64,000 nt of DNA from Mesorhizobium sp. CU3 (GTDB lineage: Bacteria > Pseudomonadota > Alphaproteobacteria > Rhizobiales > Rhizobiaceae). Made by a program: the position numbers and the translations under genes. The DNA lies in the NCBI RefSeq assembly GCF_006442965.1, contig NZ_VFWX01000018.1, positions 1 to 64,000 of the forward strand. Direction: 5' to 3'. Below the pieces are notes generated by a model. The model searched no databases. It was not told the origin of the DNA and saw nothing but the letters and a program-made list of their open reading frames with translations. This document shows, one piece after another, positions 16,878 to 27,500 of this stretch. Each line of letters starts with the position of its first letter. Position 1 is the first letter of the stretch.

Positions 16878-18839
16878 TCAGCCATCGCTGTTGTCGCTGC
16901 TCCTCTGGGGTGTCGAACGATCGTGATCGCCGCCATTGCCGCGCCAGGGTATGGAGCCGTTTTCGGGTGGTGCCGGCTTGGTGATTTTCGGTGGTGGAGG
17001 CGGCGGCGCAGGGGTGCGGATCACTTTTATCTTCGTGACCACTTTCGTCACCACCTTGGGCTTGCACACCGCGACCTTCATTTCGCTTTGCTTGGGCGAG
17101 AGGCCGAGAATGCCCATCGAATAGGCTTCTTGCCGGTCGATGCCGGCCTTGAGGAACGCAAGGGCGCGGTCCGCATCGGCAGGCACGCTGTTGCGGCCTT
17201 CCTTGAAGATCAGCGCCAGATCGTTCATGGCATTGATGTTGCCCATGGCGGCCGCTTTGAGCAGCAGGTCCAATCCCTTGCCGGTATCGCGTTGGATGCC
17301 GAGGCCGTCGAACAAGGCGCGCCCCCAGGCGGCCATGGCATAGGGGTCTCCCTTGTCGGACGCTTGCGAATAGAAGGCGTTCGCCTTGGTGCGATCCAAG
17401 GTTGTCGCTATTCCTGAAGAGGCGATGTAGCCGAGCTCGTAGACGGCGCGGACGTGCCCTTTGTCGGCGGCTTCCTGGATGGTTTGCCTGGCTTCGTCGA
17501 CCTTGCCGGCCGCCAGCAGCGCCCGCCCGAGTTGGTAACGGAAGCGTGCGACATCCGGATAGGCCTTCACCGCTACCTGGCAAAGTTCGACTGCGTTGCC
17601 GCCGATTTCATTCGGCAACCGGCCGGGGACGACACCTTGCAAGTCGAGTGGCTCGCCTGCGGCCTGATCGCAAGGATCGACGTTAGGCGACAGCTTCATC
17701 GTCGCCTCTTTCGACGCATTGCCGACTCGGATATCGAAGCCGACCTCGACAGGTGAAGCCGAACCGATCTGCGGCTCGTATCGCAAATTGTCCAGCTCGC
17801 CGACCATCAGGCTCGATTGCGGCGACAGCACGCGATCCGGCAGCGAGAGCGTTCCGGTTGCCGGATAGCTCGCAAGCTTGAGGCTGACCGAGGCCTCATT
17901 GGCCGGAAGATCCAGCTTCAACGGAACCGGGCCGACGCCGACCAGCACGCCGATATCGCGATTTTCGATTGCTTCGGCGGCGGCGACCTGGATTCCGCGC
18001 TCCGACGCCTGCTGGTCTTGCGCAGTGGTGTCGGGTGACGGCGGCGCCGCTTGGCTTGCCCCGCGCATCAGCACGACGTCGTCTACCAGCGAGGAGCTCT
18101 CCCACGGAACCTGCTTGCCGTTGGTTGCCTTGACCACGTCGCGTCGCACGGCGGCCATGACGCTGAGGATCTCTTCGTTTGGCGTCAGAGCCCGGCGGGA
18201 AAAGGCGGACGAGAAGGGGCTGCCTTTGCCGGATCCATCATAAGCGACCGCGCCCGGCGCCGTGGCAAAGGCTATCAGCGCATTCTGCGAGCCTGTCACC
18301 TGTGCCAGCCCGCTGTCCCCGGATACGATCAATTGATCGCGCAGCCAATAGTCCTTGCGTGGGAAGGGATCGTTGCGGCAGGCGTCGAGGATGATCATCT
18401 GGATCTTAGACTTGGTCCGCAATTGCTGCAGCATGTCGTCAAGCTTGATAGCCTGGACCTCCATGTCGGCCGGATCCTTCAGCGACGCGTCGACCGGGAT
18501 CAAAAAGTTCTGGCCGCCGATCTGGAAGCCGTGGCCGGAGTAATAGACGACTGCGAGATCGGCACCGTCGGCGGCGGCCAGGTAGTTGCGGAACTTCTCT
18601 TCGAACTGCAGCCTGGTCACGTCCTTGGCGACGAACACGTCGAAGCCGGCCAGCCGGAACGTCTTCGACACGTCATCGGCATCCTGGTCGGGGTTCTGGA
18701 GCGCCGGGATTTCCCGGTATTGCGAATTGCCGATCACGAGGGCAACCCTTCGATCGGCGTGGGCTTCGAGCGTCGTGAGGCTCAAAAGGATAAAGGCGGC
18801 GAAGAGCGCATAGCGTCGCAGCATGGCAAGGCCCCACAT
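16878..18839 (-). CDS. Caspase-like (C14) protein with Sel1 repeats
   Basis: The 653-residue protein begins with a signal-like hydrophobic stretch (about residues 10-24) followed by a caspase-fold domain. The catalytic His is in VYYSGHGFQ (about residue 103) and the Cys in IILDACRNDPF (about 154). A beta-rich linker follows, then Sel1/TPR-like repeats from about 420 (DEARQTIQEAADKGHVRAVYELGYIASSG and similar). The tail contains KVVTKVVTK and a run of prolines, then a Ser/Asp-rich end. It is predicted to be exported, so it may act in the periplasm or as a membrane-anchored protein. Bacterial caspase homologues are proteases or scaffolds; the substrate is unknown. MLRRYALF, five codons downstream, is an alternative start. 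The upstream region is strikingly AT-rich. Confidence 0.85.
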   Translation of the reverse strand: MWGLAMLRRYALFAAFILLSLTTLEAHADRRVALVIGNSQYREIPALQNPDQDADDVSKTFRLAGFDVFVAKDVTRLQFEEKFRNYLAAADGADLAVVYYSGHGFQIGGQNFLIPVDASLKDPADMEVQAIKLDDMLQQLRTKSKIQMIILDACRNDPFPRKDYWLRDQLIVSGDSGLAQVTGSQNALIAFATAPGAVAYDGSGKGSPFSSAFSRRALTPNEEILSVMAAVRRDVVKATNGKQVPWESSSLVDDVVLMRGASQAAPPSPDTTAQDQQASERGIQVAAAEAIENRDIGVLVGVGPVPLKLDLPANEASVSLKLASYPATGTLSLPDRVLSPQSSLMVGELDNLRYEPQIGSASPVEVGFDIRVGNASKEATMKLSPNVDPCDQAAGEPLDLQGVVPGRLPNEIGGNAVELCQVAVKAYPDVARFRYQLGRALLAAGKVDEARQTIQEAADKGHVRAVYELGYIASSGIATTLDRTKANAFYSQASDKGDPYAMAAWGRALFDGLGIQRDTGKGLDLLLKAAAMGNINAMNDLALIFKEGRNSVPADADRALAFLKAGIDRQEAYSMGILGLSPKQSEMKVAVCKPKVVTKVVTKIKVIRTPAPPPPPPKITKPAPPENGSIPWRGNGGDHDRSTPQRSSDNSDG

Positions 18840-18942
18840 TCGTTACGGTCCGGTGACCCAAGAGGCATTTTGCCATGCGATGATCTGTTAAAGAATTCAC
18901 AATATGAATATCTAAAACAGCAAAATCTTACATAATAGCGAT

Positions 18943-18963
18943 ATATTACTATTTAAGTAATAT
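18943..18963. promoter_or_regulatory. AT-only palindrome in an AT-rich tract
   Basis: Arms ATATTACT and AGTAATAT are perfectly complementary across ATTTA. The palindrome sits in an unusually AT-rich tract of about 90 bp (18889-18980) between the caspase-like gene start and the rpoH2 stop. It could be an operator or a site for an AT-binding silencer such as MucR/Ros. It lacks the GC stem expected of a terminator. Confidence 0.4.
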
Positions 18964-18996
18964 CTTATATGGCCGATTTTGAAGTCCTGTATATTG

Positions 18997-19860
<864 letters not shown>

Positions 19861-19932
19861 GCCGGTCCCCTTTGGCGTTCGTTGCACCGTTGACGGTTGA
19901 AATGACGCCGTCGCGCCCTAGAACAGCTTTGC

Positions 19933-19958
19933 AACGTGCCAAGCGCGGGAATGGTTCC
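19933..19958 (-). promoter_or_regulatory. EcfG/RpoE2-type promoter of rpoH2
   Basis: On the minus strand, GGAACC (19958-19953) and CGTT (19936-19933) are separated by 16 bases. This equals the alphaproteobacterial general-stress ECF consensus GGAAC-N16/17-CGTT. Transcription would begin around 19925, leaving a leader of about 65 nt to the start codon. Control of rpoH2 by RpoE2 is known in Sinorhizobium, which supports the reading. Confidence 0.75.
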
Positions 19959-20168
19959 GTGGCGGCGGTAGCCTGGCTGTTCCAGCCGGGAACGGTTTTG
20001 TTATCGATCACGGAAGCCGTCTTGCTGGATTTTCGCCAGGCTTTGAGAATCGGGTTCCTGGAACGACCGATTTTTGAAATGTGGTTCCTTATTTCGCGGC
20101 TTTCGATCTGTCAGGTTCCAGCCCTCACACTGCGCCGGAGCATCCGGTCAAAACGGGATCACATAAAA

Positions 20169-20942
20169 ATGAAATGGCTTAAACCACTCCTCATCGCCGG
20201 AACGCTGCAGGTTCTGGCGGTCACCGCCGGCCATGCCGGCGCCAATCTCGACCAGATCAAGCAGGCGGGCGTCATCAAGGTCGGCACGGAAGGCACCTAT
20301 GCGCCTTTCACCTATCACGACGAATCCAACGCGCTGGTCGGCTTCGATGTCGAGATCGCCAAGGCGATCGGCGAGAAGCTCGGGGTCAAGGTCGAGTTCC
20401 TCGAGGGCAAGTGGGACGGGCTGATCGCCGGCCTCGACGCCAACCGCTACGACGCCGTTATCAACGAGGTCGGCATCACCGATGCGCGCAAGGCCAAGTA
20501 TGATTTCTCCGATCCCTATATCGCCTCCAAGGCGGTGCTGATCGTGCGCGGCGACAACGCCGACATCAAGACCTTCGCCGATCTCAAGGGCAAGAAGTCG
20601 GCGCAGTCGCTGACCTCGAACTTCGGCAAGCTCGCCGAGTCCAACGGCGCGGAACTTGTCGGCACCGACGGCTTCGACCAGTCGATCCAGCTCCTGCTCA
20701 CCGGCCGCGCCGACGCCACCATCAACGACAGCCTGTCCTTTCTCGACTTCAAGAAGCACAAGCCGGACGCCAATGTGAAGATCGCCGCGCAGGAAGAGAA
20801 TGCCGATTATTCCGGCGTCATCGTGCGCAAGGGCGACCCGGAACTGGTCGCCGCCATCAACAAGGCTCTGGCCGACATCAAGGCCGACGGCACCTACAAG
20901 AAGATCGCCGACAAGTATTTCGGCCAGGACGTTTCGAAATAA
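20169..20942 (+). CDS. Amino-acid ABC transporter, substrate-binding protein
   Basis: The 257-residue protein is a family-3 periplasmic solute-binding protein. The signal peptide covers about residues 1-23 (LLIAGTLQVLAVTAGHAGA). The typical opening IKVGTEGTYAPFTYHD and NALVGFDVEIAKAIGEKLGVKVEF follow, and the binding-site region WDGLIAGLDANRYDAVINEVGITDARK is intact. The start at 20169 was chosen because a signal peptide begins there; a longer frame is not protein-like. The permease and ATPase genes follow, with a strong hairpin between. The cystine/polar amino acid group is the closest resemblance, but the ligand is uncertain. Confidence 0.92.
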   Translation: MKWLKPLLIAGTLQVLAVTAGHAGANLDQIKQAGVIKVGTEGTYAPFTYHDESNALVGFDVEIAKAIGEKLGVKVEFLEGKWDGLIAGLDANRYDAVINEVGITDARKAKYDFSDPYIASKAVLIVRGDNADIKTFADLKGKKSAQSLTSNFGKLAESNGAELVGTDGFDQSIQLLLTGRADATINDSLSFLDFKKHKPDANVKIAAQEENADYSGVIVRKGDPELVAAINKALADIKADGTYKKIADKYFGQDVSK

Positions 20943-20959
20943 GCGATAGCGCTTGTTAG

Positions 20960-20999
20960 AAAAACCGGCGGATCCGTCTTTGACGGTCCGCCGGTTTTT
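20960..20999 (+). terminator. Strong hairpin between binding protein and permease genes
   Basis: AAAAACCGGCGGA pairs with TCCGCCGGTTTTT, extended by CCGTC/GACGG, and ends in a T-run. Such intra-operon terminators or 3'-stabilising hairpins are common after binding-protein genes, raising their level over the membrane components. It also argues that the permease start lies downstream and not at the ATG at 21002. Confidence 0.8.
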
Positions 21000-21058
21000 G
21001 CATGATAGTCCTAAGCCGCGGTGCTGCCGCCGCCATGTCGTTGAAGGAGAGGGGTTCC

Positions 21059-21735
21059 GTGCCGCACTGGCTGCAATTGATGCTGGAGTCCTTGCCGACG
21101 CTGTTGTGGGCGGCGCTGATCTTCACCGTGCCGTTGACGCTGCTGTCGTTCGCGCTCGGCCTGATCGCCGGGCTGGTGACGGCGCTGATCCGGCTGTTCG
21201 GCCCGAAGCCGCTGGTCGCCCTGGTGCGCTTCTATGTCTGGATCTTTCGCGGCACGCCGCTGCTCGTGCAGCTCTTCCTGATCTTCTATGGCCTGCCTTC
21301 GGTCGGCATCCTGCTCGACGCCTTTCCGGCGGCACTTATCGGCTTCACCCTCAACATCGGCGCCTACACGTCGGAGATCATCCGCGCCGTCATCGGCTCG
21401 GTGCCGAAAGGACAGTGGGAGGCCTCCTATTCGATCGGCATGACCTGGAGCCAGGCGATGCGGCGCACCATCCTGCCGCAAGCGGGGCGCGTCGCCGTGC
21501 CGCCGCTCTCCAACACCTTCATCTCGCTGGTCAAGGATACGTCGCTGGCGGCCGCCATAACCGTGCCGGAGATGTTCCAGGCCGCGCAGCGTATCGTCGC
21601 CACCACCTATGAGCCGCTGATCCTCTATGTCGAGGCTGCAGCGCTTTACCTGGCGCTGAGCTCGGTGCTGTCTGCGCTGCAGGCGCGGCTCGAGGTGCGG
21701 CTCAACCGCTACGGCGGCTTCCTGGAGGCCAATTC

Positions 21736-21739
<4 letters not shown>
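21059..21739 (+). CDS. Amino-acid ABC transporter, permease
   Basis: This is a His/Glu/Gln-type inner-membrane permease. About five membrane segments are visible, starting with LPTLLWAALIFTVPLTLLSFALGLIAG. The block FYVWIFRGTPLLVQLFLIFYGLP and the ATPase-docking EAA loop (EASYSIGMTWSQAMRRTILPQAGRVAVPPLSNTFI) are typical. I place the start at the GTG at 21059, preceded by AAGGAGAGG, giving 226 residues, the usual length. ATG codons at 21002 and 21035 are in frame but lack a ribosome site, and the first touches the terminator. Its TGA overlaps the ATP-binding protein start. Confidence 0.9.
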
Positions 21740-22512
<773 letters not shown>

Positions 22513-22528
22513 TCCTTGGGTCAAAAAC

Positions 22529-22555
22529 AAAAACCCGGCGCGAGGCCGGGTTTTT
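22529..22555. terminator. Bidirectional terminator between the ABC operon and carD
   Basis: AAAAACCCGGC pairs with GCCGGGTTTTT around a 5-nt loop. With A-runs on one side and T-runs on the other it can end the convergent transcripts of the ATP-binding gene (+) and carD (-). Confidence 0.85.
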
Positions 22556-22576
22556 GCAATTCAATGAGCGAAAAGC

Positions 22577-23158
22577 TCAGGCAGCTTCTTCCTGCTCGGC
22601 TTCCTCGTTGTCGGCCTTGGCACCGCGCTTCGGACCCTTGTTGAGGTTGACCTCGATGAGGCGAACCGCCTCGGTCTCCGACATGCGGTTGACGGCGGCA
22701 ATCTCGCGCGCCATGCGGTCGAGCGCGGCTTCATAAAGCTGGCGCTCGGAATAGGACTGCTCCGGCTGGTTGTCGGCGCGGTAGAGGTCGCGCACCACTT
22801 CCGAGATCGAAATCAGATCGCCGGAGTTGATCTTGGCGTCATATTCCTGCGCGCGGCGCGACCACATGGTCCGCTTGATGCGGGCGCGGCCCTGCACGAC
22901 CTTCAGCGCGCGGTCGACATAATCCTCTTCCGACAGCTTGCGCATGCCGATCGAGGTCGCCTTGGCGACCGGCACCTTCAGACGCATCTTGTCCTTCTGG
23001 AAGTCGATGACGAACAATTCCAGCTTGTGACCCGCAACTTCCTGCTCGTCGATCGCGACGATCTGGCCGACGCCGTGCGCCGGGTAGACGATGAACTCGC
23101 CGGTCTTGAACCCGTGGCGAGCTGCGTTGGACTTCTTCTGCGGGGTGATCGTTGCCAT
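22577..23158 (-). CDS. carD: CarD family transcriptional regulator
   Basis: The 193-residue protein belongs to the CarD/CdnL family, which binds the RNA polymerase beta subunit and stabilises open promoter complexes, mainly at rRNA and housekeeping promoters. The N-terminal Tudor-like RNAP-interaction domain is seen in FKTGEFIVYPAHGVGQIVAIDEQEV, and the helical DNA-binding half includes RRAQEYDAKINSGDLISISEVVRDLYRAD. The tail is acidic. The start at 23158 (MATITPQKK) follows CAAGGAGTTC, and a longer reading frame upstream is not protein-like. CarD-type proteins of alphaproteobacteria are broadly conserved. Confidence 0.94.
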   Translation of the reverse strand: MATITPQKKSNAARHGFKTGEFIVYPAHGVGQIVAIDEQEVAGHKLELFVIDFQKDKMRLKVPVAKATSIGMRKLSEEDYVDRALKVVQGRARIKRTMWSRRAQEYDAKINSGDLISISEVVRDLYRADNQPEQSYSERQLYEAALDRMAREIAAVNRMSETEAVRLIEVNLNKGPKRGAKADNEEAEQEEAA

Positions 23159-23533
23159 TACGCCCTGAACTCCTTGGTTGTAGCGCCGGCATGGCGGCGC
23201 CGGCTGAACTCTTGTGACCGGCGGTGGCCGATCTTTAGCCGCACAACAGGTGAACCGAACCGAAAAAGCCGAGACCAGCAAAGCGCACGAATGCGACCGC
23301 CTGTCCCAGATTGCTCTGGTTCGGGTTTGAGACGTTCACCTTTCAGTGATTTGAGGCGTCAGCGCCATAAATCGATGTTGTGTCACCGGCATGTTTGTCT
23401 GATGTAACACAAAAAGTCGGAAGAATCAAGGTTTTGCTGCGTTCGCTAACGCCGAGCGCCATCGCTGCCTGTCAAGACAGTAAATCCATCGGCCTCGTTA
23501 CGCCGCGTCATGCCGGCATCGCCGGCGCCCGTA
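23159..23533. other. Intergenic region upstream of carD
   Basis: This 375-bp stretch holds no credible gene. It must contain the carD promoter and the fdxA 3' end. On the minus strand a TTGACA lies at 23478-23473 next to a 12-bp palindrome CTGTCAAGACAG, but the matching -10 is poor, so I do not call a promoter. Confidence 0.4.
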
Positions 23534-23872
23534 TCAATCGCCTTCGCCGGGCTCGGCGGAGAAATACTTCTCGAACTTTCCGGCCTCGCCGTCGAAGCTT
23601 TTCGCGTCCGCGGGCGGTTCCTTCTTGGCCGTGATGTTGGGCCATTTCTCGGCGTATTCGGAATTGATCTGCAACCATTTGTCGAGACCGGACTCAGTGT
23701 CCGGCTTGATTGCGTCGGCCGGGCATTCGGGCTCGCAGACGCCGCAGTCGATGCACTCGTCGGGATGGATGACGAGCATGTTCTCGCCTTCGTAGAAACA
23801 GTCGACCGGACAGACCTCGATGCAGTCCATGTATTTGCATTTAATGCAATTGTCGGTCACGACATAGGTCAT
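23534..23872 (-). CDS. fdxA: Seven-iron ferredoxin FdxA
   Basis: The 112-residue protein is a di-cluster ferredoxin. The N-terminal cysteines in NCIKCKYMDCIEVCPVDCF form the [3Fe-4S] site and share ligands with the second, [4Fe-4S], motif CIDCGVCEPECPADAI. The C-terminal tail (QINSEYAEKWPNIT onward) is the extension typical of Azotobacter-type FdxA. The start at 23872 begins MTYVVTDNCIKC, the standard family start; the longer frame upstream is not. It carries electrons in the cytoplasm; its partner is not identified here. Confidence 0.95.
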   Translation of the reverse strand: MTYVVTDNCIKCKYMDCIEVCPVDCFYEGENMLVIHPDECIDCGVCEPECPADAIKPDTESGLDKWLQINSEYAEKWPNITAKKEPPADAKSFDGEAGKFEKYFSAEPGEGD

Positions 23873-24011
23873 TGCAGGCTCCGGGACGTCCCGATTTGCT
23901 CGGCTTTTCCAGGTGAGGTAACGCCTTTGCCCGCCGCATGCAAGGGCGCGGCTTGGGGGCATCGCCGGGGTTGCGAAAAGGAATTCCAGCCGCTACCGCC
24001 TGCGGTTGCGT

Positions 24012-24398
24012 TCAATCCTCGCCAAGCAGCCGGTCGGTTTGCCGGCGCTCGCGTTTGGTCGGGCGGCCGCTGCCCGCCTCGCGCAGCGCCGGAATGGCGT
24101 CGCGAACGGCCTCGCCCTTCGGCGAAGGCGTCGGCGACATATCCTCGTAAAGCAGGCGCGCCTCGTCCGCGGGGCCGCGCCGGCTGCCGCAATTCAGCAC
24201 CTTCCAGACCAGTATGCGGCCCTCCAGCGTGATGGTCAGCACGTCGCCCGGCTTGACCAGATCCGAGGCCTGCGCTGCTTTGTCGCGATTGATGCGGACG
24301 CGGCCGGCAGTGACGACCTTTGCCGCCAGCGAGCGCGATTTCACGGCGCGCGAGAAGAACAGCCATTTGTCGATGCGCTGGCGGCCCTCTCCAACCAT
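24012..24398 (-). CDS. RNA-binding S4 domain protein (HslR-like)
   Basis: The 128-residue protein has an N-terminal S4 RNA-binding domain: RIDKWLFFSRAVKSRSLAAKVVTAGRVRINRDKAAQASDLVKPGDVLTI. This is the pattern of heat-shock protein 15 (HslR), which binds 50S subunits carrying stalled nascent chains. A basic C-terminal tail (RPTKRERRQTDRLLGED) may contact RNA. It lies upstream of fdxA on the same strand and next to two palindromic repeats that separate it from the helicase gene. An HslR-like role is inferred from the S4 domain and size. Confidence 0.88.
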   Translation of the reverse strand: MVGEGRQRIDKWLFFSRAVKSRSLAAKVVTAGRVRINRDKAAQASDLVKPGDVLTITLEGRILVWKVLNCGSRRGPADEARLLYEDMSPTPSPKGEAVRDAIPALREAGSGRPTKRERRQTDRLLGED

Positions 24399-24416
24399 CG
24401 CAGCTAGCTTTTTTGG

Positions 24417-24463
24417 AGCATGATCTCGCCCGAAAACCGATTCCCGCTTTTTGGGATCATGCT
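24417..24463. repeat. 47-bp palindromic intergenic repeat, copy 1
   Basis: The element runs from AGCATGAT to ATCATGCT, its complementary ends, with CCGAAAACCG and TTTTGGGATC inside. A second, near-identical copy starts exactly 60 bp later. I recognise it as a type of short palindrome that is abundant in Rhizobiales genomes; I do not assign a formal family name. Confidence 0.85.
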
Positions 24464-24476
24464 GTCTCTTTGTTGG

Positions 24477-24523
24477 AGCATGATCTTGTCCGAAAACCGG
24501 TTCCCACTTTTCGGGATCATGCT
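24477..24523. repeat. 47-bp palindromic intergenic repeat, copy 2
   Basis: Same element as the preceding one, differing at only a few positions. Its final T (24523) is also part of the stop codon of the minus-strand helicase gene, so the element abuts, and slightly overlaps, the coding end. Confidence 0.85.
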
Positions 24524-27500
24524 CATTTCTTCAGTTGGTCGCGCAAGGCGGCGAGCTTGGCGAAGGGCGAATCCGGATCGAAGCGCTGCGGGCGCTCCTC
24601 GCGCGGCTTGGCCTGGAAGGCCGGCTTGCCGGCCGGAGCGTTGCCCTTGCCGTCCTGCCTCTTGCCTTTCCAGTCCGGCCGGCCTTCGCGGCGGCCCCCG
24701 TCGTTGCGATCCGGGCGATCGCCCTGCGGCCTGCCTTCGCGGCGCTCGCCATTCTCGCGCCGGTCGCCGGCGTCCGGCCGCGGCTTGAATTTCGAGCGGT
24801 CGAAGCGCGGCTTGCCGGCGCCGTCGCGGCGGCCCTCCTGCGCCGGCCTGTCGCCGGGCTGGCCGCTTGCCGCGCTTGGCTCGCGCGCGGGTTGGCCGTT
24901 GCGCGGACGATTGTCGCGGCGGTTGTTGTCTTGGCGATGGCGCGGGCGCTGGTGGTCGAAGCGCGCCTGCCGCCACAGAAGGATAGGCTTCGGCTCTTCG
25001 GCCTCGGCCGGCGCGTCACCGGAAACTGCTTCCGATGCGACAGCGTCAGCCGCCGTCGTCTCGCCTTCCTCCGGGGGTTCCGGCTGGGCAGTCTCGCTTG
25101 CCGAAGCTGCCACCTCGACAGCTGCCGGTGCTTCGGATTGCTCCTCCGCCGGCTGGCTTGCAGCCGTGGCGTCCGCAGGCACCGTCTCTTCCGATACGGG
25201 TTCGGCCTCGGCAGCCGGCTCCACGGCAACTTCGCCGACGGGCTCCGCCGTCTCCACCGGATCGGCCGCCGGGTCCGCGTTTTCGGCCGACGGCTCCACG
25301 CCGGTATCAACCGGCGCGGCTTCGGTCGCCGCCGCGGCGCGGGCGGCTTCTTCCGCTGCCAGCTTCGCGGCTGCCGCTTCGCGGGCCGCGTTGTCCTGAG
25401 CGTCCAGCTTCGCCTTCACTTCGGCGGCCGGCTTCGGTTCGGCGCGGTAGCCCAGACCCTTGAGGATCTCTTCCATGTCGTCGGCGGTGGCGCCGAGGAT
25501 CGACATCATCGGCGGCGTCACCATGAAGGCGTGGCCGTCATAGGCGCCGTCCGGGCGCTGCCCGAGGCCGGGCTTCCAGTTGGTCGCCGGCCGGATCAGG
25601 TCGGCAAGCCGCTCGAGGATGTCGACGCGCACGGCGCGGCGGCCGAGATTGCGGTAACCGGCGAGCTTGTAGAAGGACTTGTCGAAAGCCGGGTCGATGA
25701 CCACCGAGGTGCGGCCCGAGGCCAGCGCATGCACGACGTCGCCGAAGCCCGGCTTATCCTTGCCGTCGTTCTTCAGCGCCCATAGCAGCGTAACCAGATC
25801 GGAAGGCGCCGGCTTGATCAGCGCCGGCACGAAGACATGGTAGGCGCCGAAGCGCACGCCCAGACGACGAAGCGCCGCGCGGCCTTCCTGGTCGAGCGTC
25901 TTCATCTCTTCGGCGATGTCGCGGCGGTTGATCAGGCCATAATGCTCGACGAGCTGGAACGCGATGCCGCGCGCGATGCCGGTGAGCTGGTCGGCATTCT
26001 TCAGATCGACCAGCGGCTTCAAGAGCGACTCGATCCGGAAATTGACGAAACGCTCGGCACGCGCCGCGACCTTGTCGCGGGCAGGGCCGGTCAGCTGCTC
26101 GTCGGCCAGAAGCACGAGACGCGGCTTCAGCGCCTCGTCGCCGGCGACCAGCGTGCCGATCGGCGCGCCGATCCAGCGCAGGACGCCTTCAGAGCCCAGC
26201 GCCAGGTCGCCATTGGCGCAAGCGGCAAAGCGCTCGGCGCGCGCATCGAACTCGGCCGCGAGCGCCTTCTGGGCGGCGGTGCGCACCGCCTTGGCATCCT
26301 CGCCGCCGGCGCTCTGGTCGGCGGTGAAGCGGAACCCCTGCAACTCGCCGACATGATGGCCTTCGACGAGGACGGTTCCGGTAGGGCTGATTTCGGCTTC
26401 AGGCATGGTATTTTCTCTAAGGCGCCGCATGAGGACGGAAGTCCTGCGGTCTACGAAGCGTTTCGTCAACCGCTCATGCAGCGCATCGGACAATCTGTCT
26501 TCGATTTCGCGCGTCTTTTCCTGCCAGTGTAGCTGATCGGCCAGCCAGCCGGGACGGTTGGAGACGAAAGTCCAGGTGCGGATCTGCGCGATGCGGTGCG
26601 ACAGCGTGTCGATATCGCCTTCGGTCGTGTCGGCGCGCCGCACCTGCTCGGCCATGTAATTCTCATCGACATGGCCATGGCGGGCAAGGTCCATATAGAT
26701 CGAGGCGATGAGATCGGCATGCTGGGCCGGCGCGATCTTGCGGTAGTCCGGCAGCGCGCAAGCTTCCCAGAGCAAGGCGACCCGATCACTGGTGGTGGCC
26801 AGAGCGCGGATTTCCTCGTCCCGCGACAGATGCTCCAGCGCCTGCGCATCAACCGCCGGCAGCGCGCGGGTCAGGCCCTCGACCGGCGCGTTGGTCTCGA
26901 TCGAACGCTTCAGCGCGTCGAGGCTGGAAAAATCGAAATCGGCGGTGCGCCATTGCAGCACCTTCACCGGATCGAAGTCGTGGCCTTCGATCTTCTTGAT
27001 GAGATCCTCGTCGAACGGATCGACCTGGCCGGTGACGCCGAAGGTACCGTCGCGCAAATGCCGCCCGGCGCGGCCGGCGATCTGGCCAAGCTCGGCGGCG
27101 GTCAGGTTGCGGTACTGGTAGCCGTCGAATTTGCGGTTCTGCGCGAAGGCGACATGGTCGAGATCGAGGTTCAGCCCCATGCCGATGGCGTCGGTGGCGA
27201 TGAGATAGTCGACATCGCCGGACTGGAACAGCGCCACCTGGGCGTTGCGGGTGCGGGGCGAGAGTGCGCCGAGCACAACGGCCGCACCGCCCTGCTGGCG
27301 GCGGATCAATTCGGCGATGGCATAGACCTCGTCGGCCGAGAAGGCGACGATCGCGGTGCGCCGCGGCAGCCGGGTCAGCTTCTTCGAGCCGGCATAGGCG
27401 AGATGCGACAGGCGCGGCCGCGTCACCACCGATACGCCCTTCAAGAGCTTCTGCAGGATGCCATGCATGGTGGCCGCGCCGAGAAGCAGCGTCTCCTGGC

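Noticed and set aside
20061..20095. A second ECF-type promoter (GGAAC...CGTT) near 20080 on the minus strand
   Set aside because: The spacing between the two boxes (18 bases after GGAAC before CGTT) is longer than the consensus; the site at 19933-19958 fits better.
23440..23480. A TTGACA motif as carD promoter
   Set aside because: The matching -10 hexamer is poor and the site is about 280 nt from the start codon, so it was not called.
24417..24523. A CRISPR-like array from the two 47-bp repeats
   Set aside because: Only two palindromic copies with a 13-bp gap, no spacers of regular length and no cas genes; they match a dispersed intergenic repeat type.
24535..25785. A 416-residue open frame on the plus strand, opposite the helicase gene
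   Set aside because: It is an antisense shadow of the Ala/Glu/Pro-rich helicase tail; it has no family pattern, and the opposite strand is clearly coding.
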